Part shown: one piece after another, positions 16,932 to 26,134 of the stretch
Numbering within the stretch: position 1 is the stretch's first letter
How the letters are laid out: each line of letters starts with the position of its first letter
NCBI RefSeq assembly: GCF_013201545.1
Contig: NZ_CP053746.1
Span: forward strand, 4,664,501 to 4,728,500
From: Pseudomonas graminis
GTDB taxonomy: Bacteria; Pseudomonadota; Gammaproteobacteria; Pseudomonadales; Pseudomonadaceae
Length of the DNA: 64,000 bases
Reading direction: 5' to 3'
Translations under genes and position numbers: made by a program
Notes under the pieces: model-generated
The model's database searches: none
Seen by the model: only the letters and a program-made list of their open reading frames with translations
Told to the model about the DNA's origin: nothing

Positions 16932-17417
16932 TCAGCCGATGAACCCGTCACCCTCCAGCAGCGAGCGCAGCATCCACGCGGCTTTTTCGTGGACTTGCAT
17001 GCGCTGGGTCAGCAGGTCGGCAGTCGGCTCGTCGCTGACCTTTTCCAGCAGCGGAAACAGTTCGCGCGCGGTGCGTACCACCGCCTCCTGCCCTTCAACC
17101 AGTTGCTGGATCATGTCAGTCGCCACAGGCACGCCCGGCTCTTCCTTGATCGACGACAACCGCGCATAGGTGGAATAAGTGCCTGGCGCCGGGAAGCCCA
17201 GGGCTCGAATGCGTTCGGCAACGGAGTCCACCGCCGTCGCCAGTTCGGTGTATTGCTCTTCGAACAGCAGGTGCAGCGTGCGGAACATCGGGCCGGTCAC
17301 GTTCCAGTGGAAGTTGTGGGTTTTCAGGTACAGCACGTAGGTGTCGGAAAGCAGTCGCGACAGTCCTTCAACGATCTCTGCACGGTCCTGCTCGTTGATT
17401 CCGATTTCAATAGCCAT
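16932..17417 (-). CDS. dps: Dps-family ferritin-like DNA-binding/iron-storage protein
   Basis: 161 residues from ATG 17417, preceded by AGGGAG. The Dps ferroxidase signature is present in helix A (THNFHWNVTGPMFRTLHLLF) with the following EEQYTELATAVDSVAERI. Members form dodecamers that oxidise and store iron and protect DNA during oxidative stress or starvation. A longer in-frame reading upstream lacks Dps similarity and is not used. A monocistronic gene is likely: divergent from dedA-rhodanese, and followed by the REP cluster. No OxyR or Fur site could be recognised with confidence. Confidence 0.94.
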   Translation of the reverse strand: MAIEIGINEQDRAEIVEGLSRLLSDTYVLYLKTHNFHWNVTGPMFRTLHLLFEEQYTELATAVDSVAERIRALGFPAPGTYSTYARLSSIKEEPGVPVATDMIQQLVEGQEAVVRTARELFPLLEKVSDEPTADLLTQRMQVHEKAAWMLRSLLEGDGFIG

Positions 17418-17627
17418 GAATTGCTCCCTAAGGTCTGTTGATTGCTGAGGGGTCGATTTTAGAGCGCAAGGCGGCTGGACGGAAATCAGCCATGGCAATC
17501 GCTGCCATCGACGCGGCCTATGAAACGTTCCCCGGCCAAAGCCATTCAGCGTTGACACAAAAGCGCTGTTCGGCGACGGTACGGCCACCGCTTTTTCACT
17601 CCCTGAACCTTCCGAACAGGCACCGCC

Positions 17628-18575
17628 ATGAACGAACTGCAGCAGCTGAATGAAAGCCACGGGCTGTTGCTGGTGTTCGTCAACGTGCTGCTGGAGCAGA
17701 TCGGCTTGCCGGTGCCGGCCTACCCGACCCTGATCGTGACCGGGGCGCTGGCCATGCAGAGCAAGCCGCTGTTGGGCGCCGGGGTGCTGGTGGCGATGGT
17801 CGCCTGCCTGATCGCCGATGGGCTGTGGTATTGGGCCGGCAAGCGTTATGGCGGCGTGCTGCTCAAGACCATCTGCAAGATTTCCCTGTCCCAGGACACC
17901 TGCATTCGTCAGGGGCTGACCGTCTACGAGCGTGTTGGGCCCAGGGCAATGCTACTGTCGAAATTCCTGCCCGGCGCGGGCGCCTTGGTCACCACCGTGG
18001 CCGGCATGAACGCCACGCCGATCGGGGTGTTCGTGCGCTATTCCCTGGCCGGTTCATTTATCTGGGCGGGTTCGGCGCTGCTGTTGGGCATGCTGTTCAG
18101 TGACGCGCTGATCCCCATGCTCGACTGGCTGAGCGGCTACATCCCGGTCGCCATCGTCAGCGTACTGGCGGTGCTGGGGCTGTTCATTGGCTGGAAGTAC
18201 TCCAAGCGGCGTCGGCTCAAGGCGCGCACGGCACGAATACCGCGCATCACTGTTCCCGAGCTGCTGGCCCTGCGCGACACCGTGGATGCGCCGGTGGTCA
18301 TCGACGTGCGGCCGAGTTTTCATGCGGCCGTTGTCGAAGGCATACCGGGAGCGGTGTCGATCAGTCTCGAGGAACCCATCGCGCCGTGGATCGAGCGCCT
18401 GGGGGATGTCGACATGGTGTTCTATTGCGCCTGCCCGAATGAGCTGTCGGCGGCATTGCTGGCGGAAAAGCTCCACGCCCACGGCCTGACCCGGGGCAAA
18501 GCGCTCATCGGCGGGCTGGATGCGTGGCAGGCTGCCCATGTGCAGCCTGAGGCACCGGGCAGAACGGCGGCGTGA
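17628..18575 (+). CDS. DedA-family membrane protein fused to a rhodanese domain
   Basis: 315 residues. Residues 1-190 are a DedA/SNARE-associated membrane domain with about five hydrophobic segments and the family motifs EQIGLPVPAYPTL, GDGLWY-like ADGLWYWAGKRYG and LSKFLPGAGALVTTVAGM. A basic linker (KYSKRRRLKARTAR) leads to a cytoplasmic rhodanese domain (about 205-305: VVIDVRPSFHAAVVEGIPGA, then FYCACPNELSA with the presumed active Cys). DedA proteins act in membrane lipid and proton-motive-force homeostasis; the rhodanese part suggests a sulfur-transfer or redox link. The fusion is seen in other proteobacteria, so it is not a cloning artefact. Confidence 0.9.
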   Translation: MNELQQLNESHGLLLVFVNVLLEQIGLPVPAYPTLIVTGALAMQSKPLLGAGVLVAMVACLIADGLWYWAGKRYGGVLLKTICKISLSQDTCIRQGLTVYERVGPRAMLLSKFLPGAGALVTTVAGMNATPIGVFVRYSLAGSFIWAGSALLLGMLFSDALIPMLDWLSGYIPVAIVSVLAVLGLFIGWKYSKRRRLKARTARIPRITVPELLALRDTVDAPVVIDVRPSFHAAVVEGIPGAVSISLEEPIAPWIERLGDVDMVFYCACPNELSAALLAEKLHAHGLTRGKALIGGLDAWQAAHVQPEAPGRTAA

Positions 18576-18616
18576 GTTTGGAAGGACCCAAACGGGACTG
18601 CCGGGATGCGATTAAT

Positions 18617-18704
18617 GTGGGAGCGAGCTTGCTCGCGAAGGGTGCTTCAGCCGACAGACCTCTGCGGAATGTGACGGCCAATTCGTGAGCAAGCTCACTC
18701 CCAC
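18617..18704. repeat. REP-type palindrome pair (GCGAGCTTGCTCGC class)
   Basis: GGGAGCGAGCTTGCTCGCGA and, inverted, ATTCGTGAGCAAGCTCACTC. The pair lies between the convergent dedA-rhodanese and hemB genes and may serve as a terminator for both. Confidence 0.85.
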
Positions 18705-18819
18705 AAAATCTGCGGCGTGTCCCGGAACTGTGACCCACATAACACCCGGTCACTCCCACAGGTCCGCAGCATGTTCCAAAACCGCGAGCTGCTTCCACAC
18801 TATCTCCAATAAGCGGAAA

Positions 18820-19794
18820 TCAGATCCCGCTGAGCGCCAAATCCATCGCAAAGTACGTGAAGATCAGATCCGCACCCGCGCGTTTGATCGCGCCGAGGGT
18901 TTCGCGCACGACGCGGTGTTCGTCGATGGCGCCGGCCTGGGCGCCGAACTTGATCATCGCGTACTCGCCGCTGACCTGATACGCCGCCAGTGGCAGGTTC
19001 GAGGCTTCGCGGATGTCGCGGATGATGTCCAGGTACGCGCCAGCCGGCTTGACCATCAGCGCATCGGCGCCTTCAGCCTCGTCCAGCAGCGATTCGCGCA
19101 GGGCTTCGCGGCGGTTCATCGGGTTCATTTGGTAGGTTTTGCGGTCACCCTTCAGGGCCGAGCCGCCGGCTTCGCGGAACGGGCCGTACAGCGCCGAGGC
19201 GAACTTGGTCGAGTACGCCATGATCGGCGTCTGGGTGAAACCGGCGGCGTCGAGGGCGGCACGGATGGCCTTTACCTGGCCGTCCATCGCGGCTGATGGG
19301 GCAATCACGTCAGCGCCGGCACGGGCTGCCATCACCGCCTGCTTGCCAAGGTTTTCAATGGTCGCGTCATTGTCGACATGGCCGCCGTGCATCACGCCGC
19401 AATGGCCGTGGTCGGTGTACTCGCAGAAGCAGGTGTCAGACATCACGATCATTTCCGGCACGGCGGACTTGATGGTCCGCGAGATCCGCGAGACCAGGCC
19501 GTTTTCCTGCCAGGTGTCGCTGCCGGTGGCGTCCAGGTGGTGGGACACGCCGAAAGTCATCACCGACTTGATGCCGGCGCGGGCATAGCGCTCGACTTCC
19601 TGGGCCAGCTTTGACTCGGGGATGCGCTGCACGCCGGGCATGCTGTTAATGGGCACGAAGTCGTCGATTTCTTCTTCGACGAAGATCGGCAACACCAGAT
19701 CATTCAGGGTGAATTCGCTTTCCTGAAACAGCGAGCGAAGGTTTTCGTTGCTGCGCAGACGGCGTGGACGGGCAGCGGGAAACAGACTGGACAT
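18820..19794 (-). CDS. hemB: Delta-aminolevulinic acid dehydratase (porphobilinogen synthase), zinc-type
   Basis: 324 residues from ATG 19794, preceded by AGGA. It joins two 5-aminolevulinate molecules into porphobilinogen in haem synthesis. The Schiff-base lysines are Lys197 (YSTKFAS) and Lys249 (MVKPAGAY). The metal segment reads [14 protein letters not shown] with Cys122, Cys124 and Cys132, as in the E. coli zinc enzyme. The main Pseudomonas enzyme characterised in P. aeruginosa has Asp/Ala at this site and uses magnesium, so this may be a second, zinc-dependent isoenzyme. It is divergent from the MFS gene. Confidence 0.95.
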   Translation of the reverse strand: MSSLFPAARPRRLRSNENLRSLFQESEFTLNDLVLPIFVEEEIDDFVPINSMPGVQRIPESKLAQEVERYARAGIKSVMTFGVSHHLDATGSDTWQENGLVSRISRTIKSAVPEMIVMSDTCFCEYTDHGHCGVMHGGHVDNDATIENLGKQAVMAARAGADVIAPSAAMDGQVKAIRAALDAAGFTQTPIMAYSTKFASALYGPFREAGGSALKGDRKTYQMNPMNRREALRESLLDEAEGADALMVKPAGAYLDIIRDIREASNLPLAAYQVSGEYAMIKFGAQAGAIDEHRVVRETLGAIKRAGADLIFTYFAMDLALSGI

Positions 19795-20008
19795 GGCGGT
19801 TCCTGAGTCAAGAATATCCGGGAGATCGCCGGAGCCAACACGTCCGGCGATATCAATGGCGCGAAGCTTATGCCTGCACCGGCGCCGATTCAAATGCCGT
19901 GACGAGAAAGTCCGTTACCTGCGACGCAACAGTGGGCGTGAACGGCGCGAAGAAACCGTCCAGAAAACCGAGTAAAGAACCATTGCCACGGCGCCGGGTC
20001 ATTTAGCA

Positions 20009-21298
20009 ATGCCGCAGCCGTTTCGCTTGCGCATCCCCAGAGTGAGGCCGACCTTGAGCAACCCATCCGATCAGCGCAACAACCGTTCTCTGGACGGTCT
20101 GAACTTCTTTCTGGCGGATGTGCGCGACGGCCTTGGGCCGTATCTCGCGATCTATTTGCTGGCCGTCCATAAGTGGGACCCGGCGAGCATCGGGCTGGTC
20201 ATGACCCTCGCCGGCATTGCCGCGCTGGTCACGCAAACCCCGGCGGGTGCGCTGATTGACCGCACCCGCAGCAAGCGGCTCGTTGTCATTGTGGCGGCAT
20301 TGCTGGTGACGGCCGGCTGCCTGGTGCTGCCGTTCATTCACTCGTTTACCTGGGTGGCGATCACCCAGAGCATCAGCGCCATTGCCGGCTCCGTGTTCGC
20401 CCCGGCCATCGCGGCCATTTCCCTGGGGATCACCGGGCCGAAAGCCTTTACCCGCCGGACCGGACGCAACGAAACCTGGAATCACGCCGGCAATGCCTGC
20501 GCCGCACTGCTGGCCGGCATCTTTTCATGGCTGTTCGGGCCGATTGCGGTGTTCTACCTGATGGCATTCATGGCCCTGGCGAGCATTGTCGCCGTGGCAT
20601 TCGTCGATGCGTCGGCGATCGATCATGACGTCGCCCGCGGCTTTGACCCCGCCCACGTCCAGGCCCACGATCAACCCAGCGGCTGGGCAGCATTGCTGCA
20701 CAACCGGCCCCTGTTGATGTTCGCTATTTGCTGCGGGCTGTTTCATCTGGCCAATGCGGCGATGCTGCCGCTGGTGAGTCAGAAACTCTCGCAAATCGAC
20801 GTCAACCTCGCCACGCCGCTGACCTCGGCCTGCATCGTCGCCGCGCAGCTGGTGATGGTGCCGGTGGCCTGGCTGGTGGGCGCCAAGGCCGACGTGTGGG
20901 GGCGTAAACCCCTGTTGCTGGCGGGCTTCATTTTTCTGCCGCTGCGGGGCGTGCTGTATGTCATGTCGGATAACCCCTACTGGCTGGTGGGCGTGCAATT
21001 GCTCGACGGCATCGGCGCCGGGGCGTTTGGCGCGCTGCTGCCGCTGGTGGTCAAGGACCTGACCCGCGGCACCGGGCGCTTCAATGTCAGCCTCGGGGCT
21101 ATTTCGACCGTGTTCGGCCTGGGCGCGGCGCTGAGCAACGGCCTGGCCGGACTGGTCGTACGCGAGGCGGGCTACAGCGCGGCGTTTCTGACGTTGGCGG
21201 CGATTGCCGCCGTGGCGTTTGCGCTGCTATGGCTGGCGGTGCCGGAAACCGGCGAGCGCGTGGCGGATGATCATCTGCATGGCGCGGCGGCTACCTGA
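20009..21298 (+). CDS. MFS transporter
   Basis: 429 residues with roughly a dozen hydrophobic segments. The N-terminal half has the segment NFFLADVRDGLGPYLAIYL, and the loop between helices 2 and 3 is GALIDRTRSKRL (MFS motif A). A second basic loop, GAKADVWGRKPLLLAG, marks the matching position in the C-terminal half. It is a probable inner-membrane exporter or permease; the substrate is unknown. ATG 20009 has no clear ribosome site, whereas TTG 20054 (in frame, preceded by GTGAGG at 20042-20047) does, so the true protein may start there and be 15 residues shorter. Confidence 0.88.
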   Translation: MPQPFRLRIPRVRPTLSNPSDQRNNRSLDGLNFFLADVRDGLGPYLAIYLLAVHKWDPASIGLVMTLAGIAALVTQTPAGALIDRTRSKRLVVIVAALLVTAGCLVLPFIHSFTWVAITQSISAIAGSVFAPAIAAISLGITGPKAFTRRTGRNETWNHAGNACAALLAGIFSWLFGPIAVFYLMAFMALASIVAVAFVDASAIDHDVARGFDPAHVQAHDQPSGWAALLHNRPLLMFAICCGLFHLANAAMLPLVSQKLSQIDVNLATPLTSACIVAAQLVMVPVAWLVGAKADVWGRKPLLLAGFIFLPLRGVLYVMSDNPYWLVGVQLLDGIGAGAFGALLPLVVKDLTRGTGRFNVSLGAISTVFGLGAALSNGLAGLVVREAGYSAAFLTLAAIAAVAFALLWLAVPETGERVADDHLHGAAAT

Positions 21299-21307
21299 TC
21301 GACCGGA

Positions 21308-21841
21308 TCAACGGTCGGGGATGGTGCTCGCGCCCTCCCCCAATTCCCGCTGCATGATCACCGTGTCCAGCCAGCGGCCGTGCTTGAAGCCGACGGACTC
21401 AAATACGCCGACCTGGCGGAAGCCCAGTCGCGCATGGAGCCGAATCGATGCGACGTTTTCGCTGTTGCCGATGATCGCCACCATCTGCCGTCGGCCCGAT
21501 TCGGTGCACTGCTGGATGACCGCCGCCAGCAACGCGTGACCAATCCCGAACCCGGCCATGCCTTCGCGCACGTAAACCGAATCTTCCACCGTGAAGCGAT
21601 AGGCCGGCCGCGGCCGGTACAGCGTCGCATAACCGTAACCCACCACTTCACCTTCGCGCTCGGCGACCAGATACGGCAATCCGTTGGCGCAGATGTCGGC
21701 GCGGCGCTGCAGCATTTGCGCAAGCGTCGGCGGTTCCAGCTCGAAGCTGGCAGTGCCGTGAGTCACATGATGGGCGTAGATCGCTTGCACAGCGGGCATG
21801 TCGGACTCACGGGCGTCGCGCACGATTAATTTGTCGGCCAT
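21308..21841 (-). CDS. GNAT N-acetyltransferase (phosphinothricin/methionine-sulfone type)
   Basis: 177 residues. The GNAT fold is recognisable: IRDAxxxD-like start (VRDARESDMPAVQAIYAHHV), TASFELEPPT, the beta4 strand VVGYGYATLYRPRPAYRFTVEDSVYV, an acetyl-CoA loop of Q/RxxGxG type (GMAGFGIGHALL), and NVASIRLHARLGFRQVG. This pattern belongs to the Pat/MddA group, which acetylates phosphinothricin, methionine sulfone or methionine sulfoximine. It converges on the MFS gene with 9 nt between stops. Confidence 0.9.
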   Translation of the reverse strand: MADKLIVRDARESDMPAVQAIYAHHVTHGTASFELEPPTLAQMLQRRADICANGLPYLVAEREGEVVGYGYATLYRPRPAYRFTVEDSVYVREGMAGFGIGHALLAAVIQQCTESGRRQMVAIIGNSENVASIRLHARLGFRQVGVFESVGFKHGRWLDTVIMQRELGEGASTIPDR

Positions 21842-22023
21842 GGCATTTCCTCTTCCAGATCAGAACGCGGAGGGAGCGAAGCTTGCCCGTGAAGCGGTCG
21901 GCCTGTCCAACCCGGCTCGGGGCATTTTCTTGCGCGTTCACTTCCAGCGCCGGGGCGCCGAACGCTGGCCCGGCGATTGGTCTAGAATGCCGCCCTTTCC
22001 CACTGCCGACCTGCCCGCCACCG

Positions 22024-22962
22024 ATGAATGCCGACGCCCTCGACCTGCTCGACTCCCACCTTCACACCGCCCTCGCCGACGCGCCCGCCGAAACACGCCG
22101 GCTGTTTCACGGCCGTGGCCGACGCTGGCCCGGGCTGGAACAGCTGACCGTCGACTGGATGCAGGGTGTGGTGCTGGTGTCGCTGTTCAAGGCACCGGCC
22201 GCCGATGAGCTGGAGGCCCTGAAGCAGCGGTTGTTCACGCTGATCAAGTCACCCGCCTGGCAGCAATCCCGCGCCCATACGCTGTTGCTGCAGCACCGTT
22301 ATCTGCCGGACAGCCACACTGAAGCGCTGCTGGGCGAGGTGCTTGAGGAATGGACCCTGACCGAGGGCGGCCTGCGTTACCTCGTGGACTTCGGCAAAAA
22401 ACAGAACACCGGGTTGTTCCTCGACATGCGTTACGGGCGCGATTGGGTGCGGGCCAATGCGGCGGGCAAACGGGTGCTGAACCTGTTCGCCTACACGTGC
22501 GGGTTCTCGGTGGCGGCGATCGAAGGGGGCGCTGATTTTGTGGTCAATCTGGACATGTCCCGGGCGGCGCTGAGTCGCGGCCGCGACAATCACCGGCTTA
22601 ATGGCCATGACCTGAGCAAGGTGACGTTTCTCGGCCACGAACTGTTCAAGTCCTGGGGCAAGGTGAAAAGCACCGGGCCGTATGACCTGGTGATCATCGA
22701 TCCGCCGTCGTTTCAGAAAGGCAGTTTTTTGCTGACCAAGGATTACCAGCGGGTGCTGCGTCAGCTGCCGGAGCTGTTGACGCCGGAAGGCACTGTGCTG
22801 GCCTGCATGAACGACCCGTTGCTGGGCGCTGACTTTCTCATCGAAGGCGTGACCCGCGAAGCGCCAGGATTGCGGTTTGTCGAGCGGTTGGAAAACCCGC
22901 CCGAATTCGCCGATGCCGAGGAAGGGGGTGGCTTGAAAGCGTTGGTGTTTCGCCAGGGCTGA
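22024..22962 (+). CDS. Class I SAM-dependent methyltransferase (RlmI/RlmL-like)
   Basis: 312 residues from ATG 22024 (MNADALDLL). The SAM-binding motifs are VLNLFAYTCGFSVAAIEGGA (motif I), VNLDMSRAAL (motif II) and the catalytic-loop motif DLVIIDPPSFQKGSF (motif IV). The segment TGLFLDMRYGRDWV before motif I is characteristic of the 23S rRNA cytosine-methyltransferase group, but the PUA domain of RlmI is missing, so the target is only inferred to be rRNA. The in-frame extension to 21883 overlaps the acetyltransferase promoter region and lacks similarity. Confidence 0.88.
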   Translation: MNADALDLLDSHLHTALADAPAETRRLFHGRGRRWPGLEQLTVDWMQGVVLVSLFKAPAADELEALKQRLFTLIKSPAWQQSRAHTLLLQHRYLPDSHTEALLGEVLEEWTLTEGGLRYLVDFGKKQNTGLFLDMRYGRDWVRANAAGKRVLNLFAYTCGFSVAAIEGGADFVVNLDMSRAALSRGRDNHRLNGHDLSKVTFLGHELFKSWGKVKSTGPYDLVIIDPPSFQKGSFLLTKDYQRVLRQLPELLTPEGTVLACMNDPLLGADFLIEGVTREAPGLRFVERLENPPEFADAEEGGGLKALVFRQG

Positions 22963-22987
22963 AAGGTGACCGCACGACGCGATCTCA

Positions 22988-23145
22988 GCAGGAGCCGGCT
23001 TGCTGGCGAATGCGTTGGGTCAGGCAATGGTGGTGTGACAGACCTACCGCATTCGCGACCGTCGTAACCTCCGATTGCTCCTACAGTTGATCTGCGTCCG
23101 GCCCGGATGGTGAGAACCCGCACGAACCTGTAGGAGCGCGCTTCA
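22988..23145. repeat. Third REP-like palindrome class
   Basis: Inverted related segments CAGGAGCCGGCTTGCTGGCG...GCATTCGCGACC...GATTGCTCCTACAG, followed by a partial unit CTGTAGGAGCGCGCTTCAGC (23129-23148). The array fills the gap between the convergent methyltransferase and chemoreceptor genes. Confidence 0.55.
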
Positions 23146-23167
23146 GCAGTGACAACGTGGTTGAGCG

Positions 23168-24787
23168 CTAGGCACTCAACCGCGAGATCACGTCATTCAA
23201 GCCCACCGACAACACATGCAGATTCTGACTCGCGGTCTGGGTGCGCTGGACATTGTCCTGATTGGTGGTGGCAATGGCGGTGATCTCGGTCAGGTTGCGG
23301 GAGATGTCTTCGGCCACGGACGTCTGCTCTTCCGCCGCCGTCGCGATCTGCCGGTTCATGTCGCGGATGGCTTCGACGGCCGAGGTAATGCGTTCCAGCG
23401 AGGAGCCTGCCAGCGCTACCTGATCGACGCTTTCCTGGCTGCGGGCCTGGCCGCTTTCAATCGCCTGGGCAGCGTCCACCGCGCCGGTCTGCACCGAGCT
23501 GATGATCTGGTTGATTTCCGCCGTCGAGGCCGCGGTGCGCTGGGCCAGCGTGCGCACTTCATCGGCGACCACCGCAAAACCGCGCCCGGCATCGCCGGCA
23601 CGGGCCGCTTCGATGGCCGCGTTCAGCGCCAGCAGGTTGGTCTGCTCGGCGATGCCGCGAATCACTTCCAGTACCTTGCCGATCCGGCCGCTGTCGGCTT
23701 CCAGACGGCGAATGACGTCAGCGGTATTGCTGATTTCGGTGCGCATCTGGGTAATGGCGGTGATGGTCGCGCCCATCACCTTGCTGCCTTCCTGAGAGCT
23801 GCGGTCCGCTTCGTCAGCGGCCTGAGCCGCCTGAGCGGCATGGCGTGCGACTTCCTGGGCGGTGGCAGACATCTCTGTCATCGCCGTCGCCACCTGATCG
23901 GTACGCTCGAATTGCTCATGGGTGCCCTGGGCCATCAGCGCGGCGATCGCTTTCAGTTCGCCGCCGGCGCTGTCCAGGTCGGTGGTGCTGCGCTTGAGGC
24001 GGGTAAAGGTGTCGGCGAGGAAATCCCTCAGGGTATTGGCCGCAACGGCCAGACGCCCGAGTTCATCCTGGCGGGTGATGCTGACACGGTCGCTGAACTT
24101 GCCCTGACTCAACTGCGCAACGTATTCGATGAGCATGCTGATCGGCGCGACGATGTTGCGGTTGACCACCCACAGCGTCAGCACGCCCACCAGCAACGCC
24201 GAGGCAAGCATGACCAGCGTGCCGATCAGGATGGTCTGGTCGGCCGTGCTGCTGAGGATTTTCGACTGTTCGTCACTCTGTTTGCGCAGGCCGGCCACCA
24301 GGCCGGTCATCTGCTCGCTGGCCGCGCGGTCGACGCCTTTCACGGCCATGTCACCGGCGACCGGATCACCACCGGAGGCGATATAAGCATCACGGCCCTT
24401 GCGATACGCGGCACCCAACGTGCGGTGCTCGGTGCGCAGGGCATCGATCTGGGTCTTGGTCGTGCTGTCCAGGCCATTCACGGCGCTCAGTTGCCCAAGC
24501 GTGTCCTGCACCTGACGCTCCTGGTCCTCGAACTGCGCCCAGAATTTATCGCGGTCGGCCGGCTGCTTGCCGCGCAACAGCACGTTCTTCCACTCCTGCA
24601 CCTGAACCTTGAATTGCAGGTTGGCCTGATCGACCAGTTGCGAGGCGTGCAAAGGCCCTTCAAGCAGACCGCGGTAGGCGTGTACGTTGCTGGAGAGGAA
24701 CTGGAAACACGCAAGGGCAATCAGCACGACCAGCACGAGGCTGCCGCTGAGCAGCGCGAGGATCTGCAATCTCAGGGATTTCGACAT
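23168..24787 (-). CDS. Methyl-accepting chemotaxis protein (four-helix-bundle sensor)
   Basis: 539 residues. A first membrane helix (about 10-30) is followed by a ~155-residue periplasmic helical domain with the motif [15 protein letters not shown] typical of 4HB-type sensors. A second membrane helix (about 188-210) and a HAMP domain precede the long cytoplasmic signalling coiled coil, with hairpin tip [20 protein letters not shown]. It should cluster at the pole and control CheA. Ligand unknown. The gene appears monocistronic. Confidence 0.94.
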   Translation of the reverse strand: MSKSLRLQILALLSGSLVLVVLIALACFQFLSSNVHAYRGLLEGPLHASQLVDQANLQFKVQVQEWKNVLLRGKQPADRDKFWAQFEDQERQVQDTLGQLSAVNGLDSTTKTQIDALRTEHRTLGAAYRKGRDAYIASGGDPVAGDMAVKGVDRAASEQMTGLVAGLRKQSDEQSKILSSTADQTILIGTLVMLASALLVGVLTLWVVNRNIVAPISMLIEYVAQLSQGKFSDRVSITRQDELGRLAVAANTLRDFLADTFTRLKRSTTDLDSAGGELKAIAALMAQGTHEQFERTDQVATAMTEMSATAQEVARHAAQAAQAADEADRSSQEGSKVMGATITAITQMRTEISNTADVIRRLEADSGRIGKVLEVIRGIAEQTNLLALNAAIEAARAGDAGRGFAVVADEVRTLAQRTAASTAEINQIISSVQTGAVDAAQAIESGQARSQESVDQVALAGSSLERITSAVEAIRDMNRQIATAAEEQTSVAEDISRNLTEITAIATTNQDNVQRTQTASQNLHVLSVGLNDVISRLSA

Positions 24788-25052
24788 ACGGGGATCTCAA
24801 AAGGGAGGACAACCTGCTCCGAGGATCACCCGGAGTTTTTGCGGCTTGCCACATCCCTGTGCCATCGCGTCGGATCGATCCGAAAGCGAGGCGCCTACAC
24901 AGATTGATTCGACCCCGCGCAGGGCTTCTTGAAGGAGAGCCCGGCGCAGCCGACGGGCGGTTGGAAAGCGTCAACGATCTGCCTTTCAGCCCCGTCAAAC
25001 GGTTGTCGAAACGCGCTAAACGGGATTCAGATGAGTGCTCAGGAAGCAGCGA

Positions 25053-25889
25053 TCACTCCCGCTGACCGAACACCTGGGAGGGGCGGCGCAGCACCGGATC
25101 GAAGGGATTTATCTTCTGGCTGATCGCCGTTGCCTCGCGCTTGAGCATGTCCACCACCGTGGGCATGCGATCTGCACTGAGACGATCACTGATGGTCGCC
25201 ACGCTCAACGCCGCCACCGCCCGGCCGTCGCGGTCGAGAATCGGCACCGCCAACCCTGCCATGCCTTCCAGCACGCCGGTGTTGCGCGCGGCGTAGCCAG
25301 TACGCCGCACCGTGTCGATTTCCGAGCGCAGCATCACTTCGTCGTAGAGGTGGAAATCCCGCAGGCGCGGCAGGTTGTAGCGGATCACGGTCTCGCGTTC
25401 TTCTTCCGGCAGATACGCCAGGATGGCCAGACTGCCCTGCCCCACGCCCAGCGCCACGCGGCCGCCGATGTCGCCGGTGAAGGTGCGGATCGGGTATGGA
25501 CCTTCGCTGCGGTCAAGGCACACCGCGTCGAAACCACTACGCGCCAGCAGAAACAACGAATCTCCCAACGAGGCCGATAACCGCAACAGGCTCGGCCGCA
25601 CCACGTCCCGCAGGTTGCCGGACTGCCCGGCGCGCGCCGCCAAGGCAAAGAACTCCAGGCTCAGTCGATAGCGCTTGCTGCGCAGGTCCTGCTCAACCAT
25701 GCCTTCGTCCATCAGGCTGCGCAGCAAGCGGTGGGTGGTCGGTTGCGACAGGCCGACCTTCTGCGCCAGTTGCGTCACGCGCTCACTGCCATCGGGACAA
25801 TCGCCCAGCGCCCGCAGCACGGCAAACAGGCGAGAGACCGCCCCGACACCCGTTTCTTTCTCGACGCCATTCCGCTCAGTGAAATCCAT
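25053..25889 (-). CDS. IclR-family transcriptional regulator
   Basis: 278 residues from ATG 25889. The N-terminal winged helix is at about 15-75 (VTQLAQKVGLSQPTTHRLLRSL) and the IclR effector domain at about 90-265 (GDSLFLLARSGFDAVCLDRSEG, then GYAARNTGVLEGMAGLAVPI). It is divergent from the ABC/oxidoreductase operon that begins 246 bp away and is its likely regulator. A candidate operator is ATCCTA...TAGGAT (25971-25992) between them. Confidence 0.92.
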   Translation of the reverse strand: MDFTERNGVEKETGVGAVSRLFAVLRALGDCPDGSERVTQLAQKVGLSQPTTHRLLRSLMDEGMVEQDLRSKRYRLSLEFFALAARAGQSGNLRDVVRPSLLRLSASLGDSLFLLARSGFDAVCLDRSEGPYPIRTFTGDIGGRVALGVGQGSLAILAYLPEEERETVIRYNLPRLRDFHLYDEVMLRSEIDTVRRTGYAARNTGVLEGMAGLAVPILDRDGRAVAALSVATISDRLSADRMPTVVDMLKREATAISQKINPFDPVLRRPSQVFGQRE

Positions 25890-25970
25890 GTAGCGCGTTT
25901 CCCAATCTATTTTCGCTGAATGAATGAATCCGAAAAAACTACTCACTCAATGAAATTGCTCGTTGAGCGC

Positions 25971-25992
25971 ATCCTATTCTTGGGCCTAGGAT
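25971..25992. promoter_or_regulatory. Candidate operator between IclR gene and ABC/oxidase operon
   Basis: Perfect 6-bp arms ATCCTA and TAGGAT with a 10-base spacer, in the divergent intergenic region. Position suits an IclR-type dimer site, but one short inverted repeat can arise by chance. Confidence 0.3.
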
Positions 25993-26134
25993 CAGTCCAC
26001 AGGGCGATTTGAATAACAGCGGCAGCCGACAGTGATCGAGCGCCAGCGTCCACGACCACCCGCAGCACTTCTCTTCGCATCTGCCCATAAAAAAGCGTGC
26101 CTCCGGTGCGCACGAAAAAAGGTGGAACGCAGCC

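Noticed and set aside
23216..24907. 563-codon plus-strand frame opposite the chemoreceptor
   Set aside because: Gly/His/Arg-rich antisense reading; the chemoreceptor on the minus strand is unambiguous.
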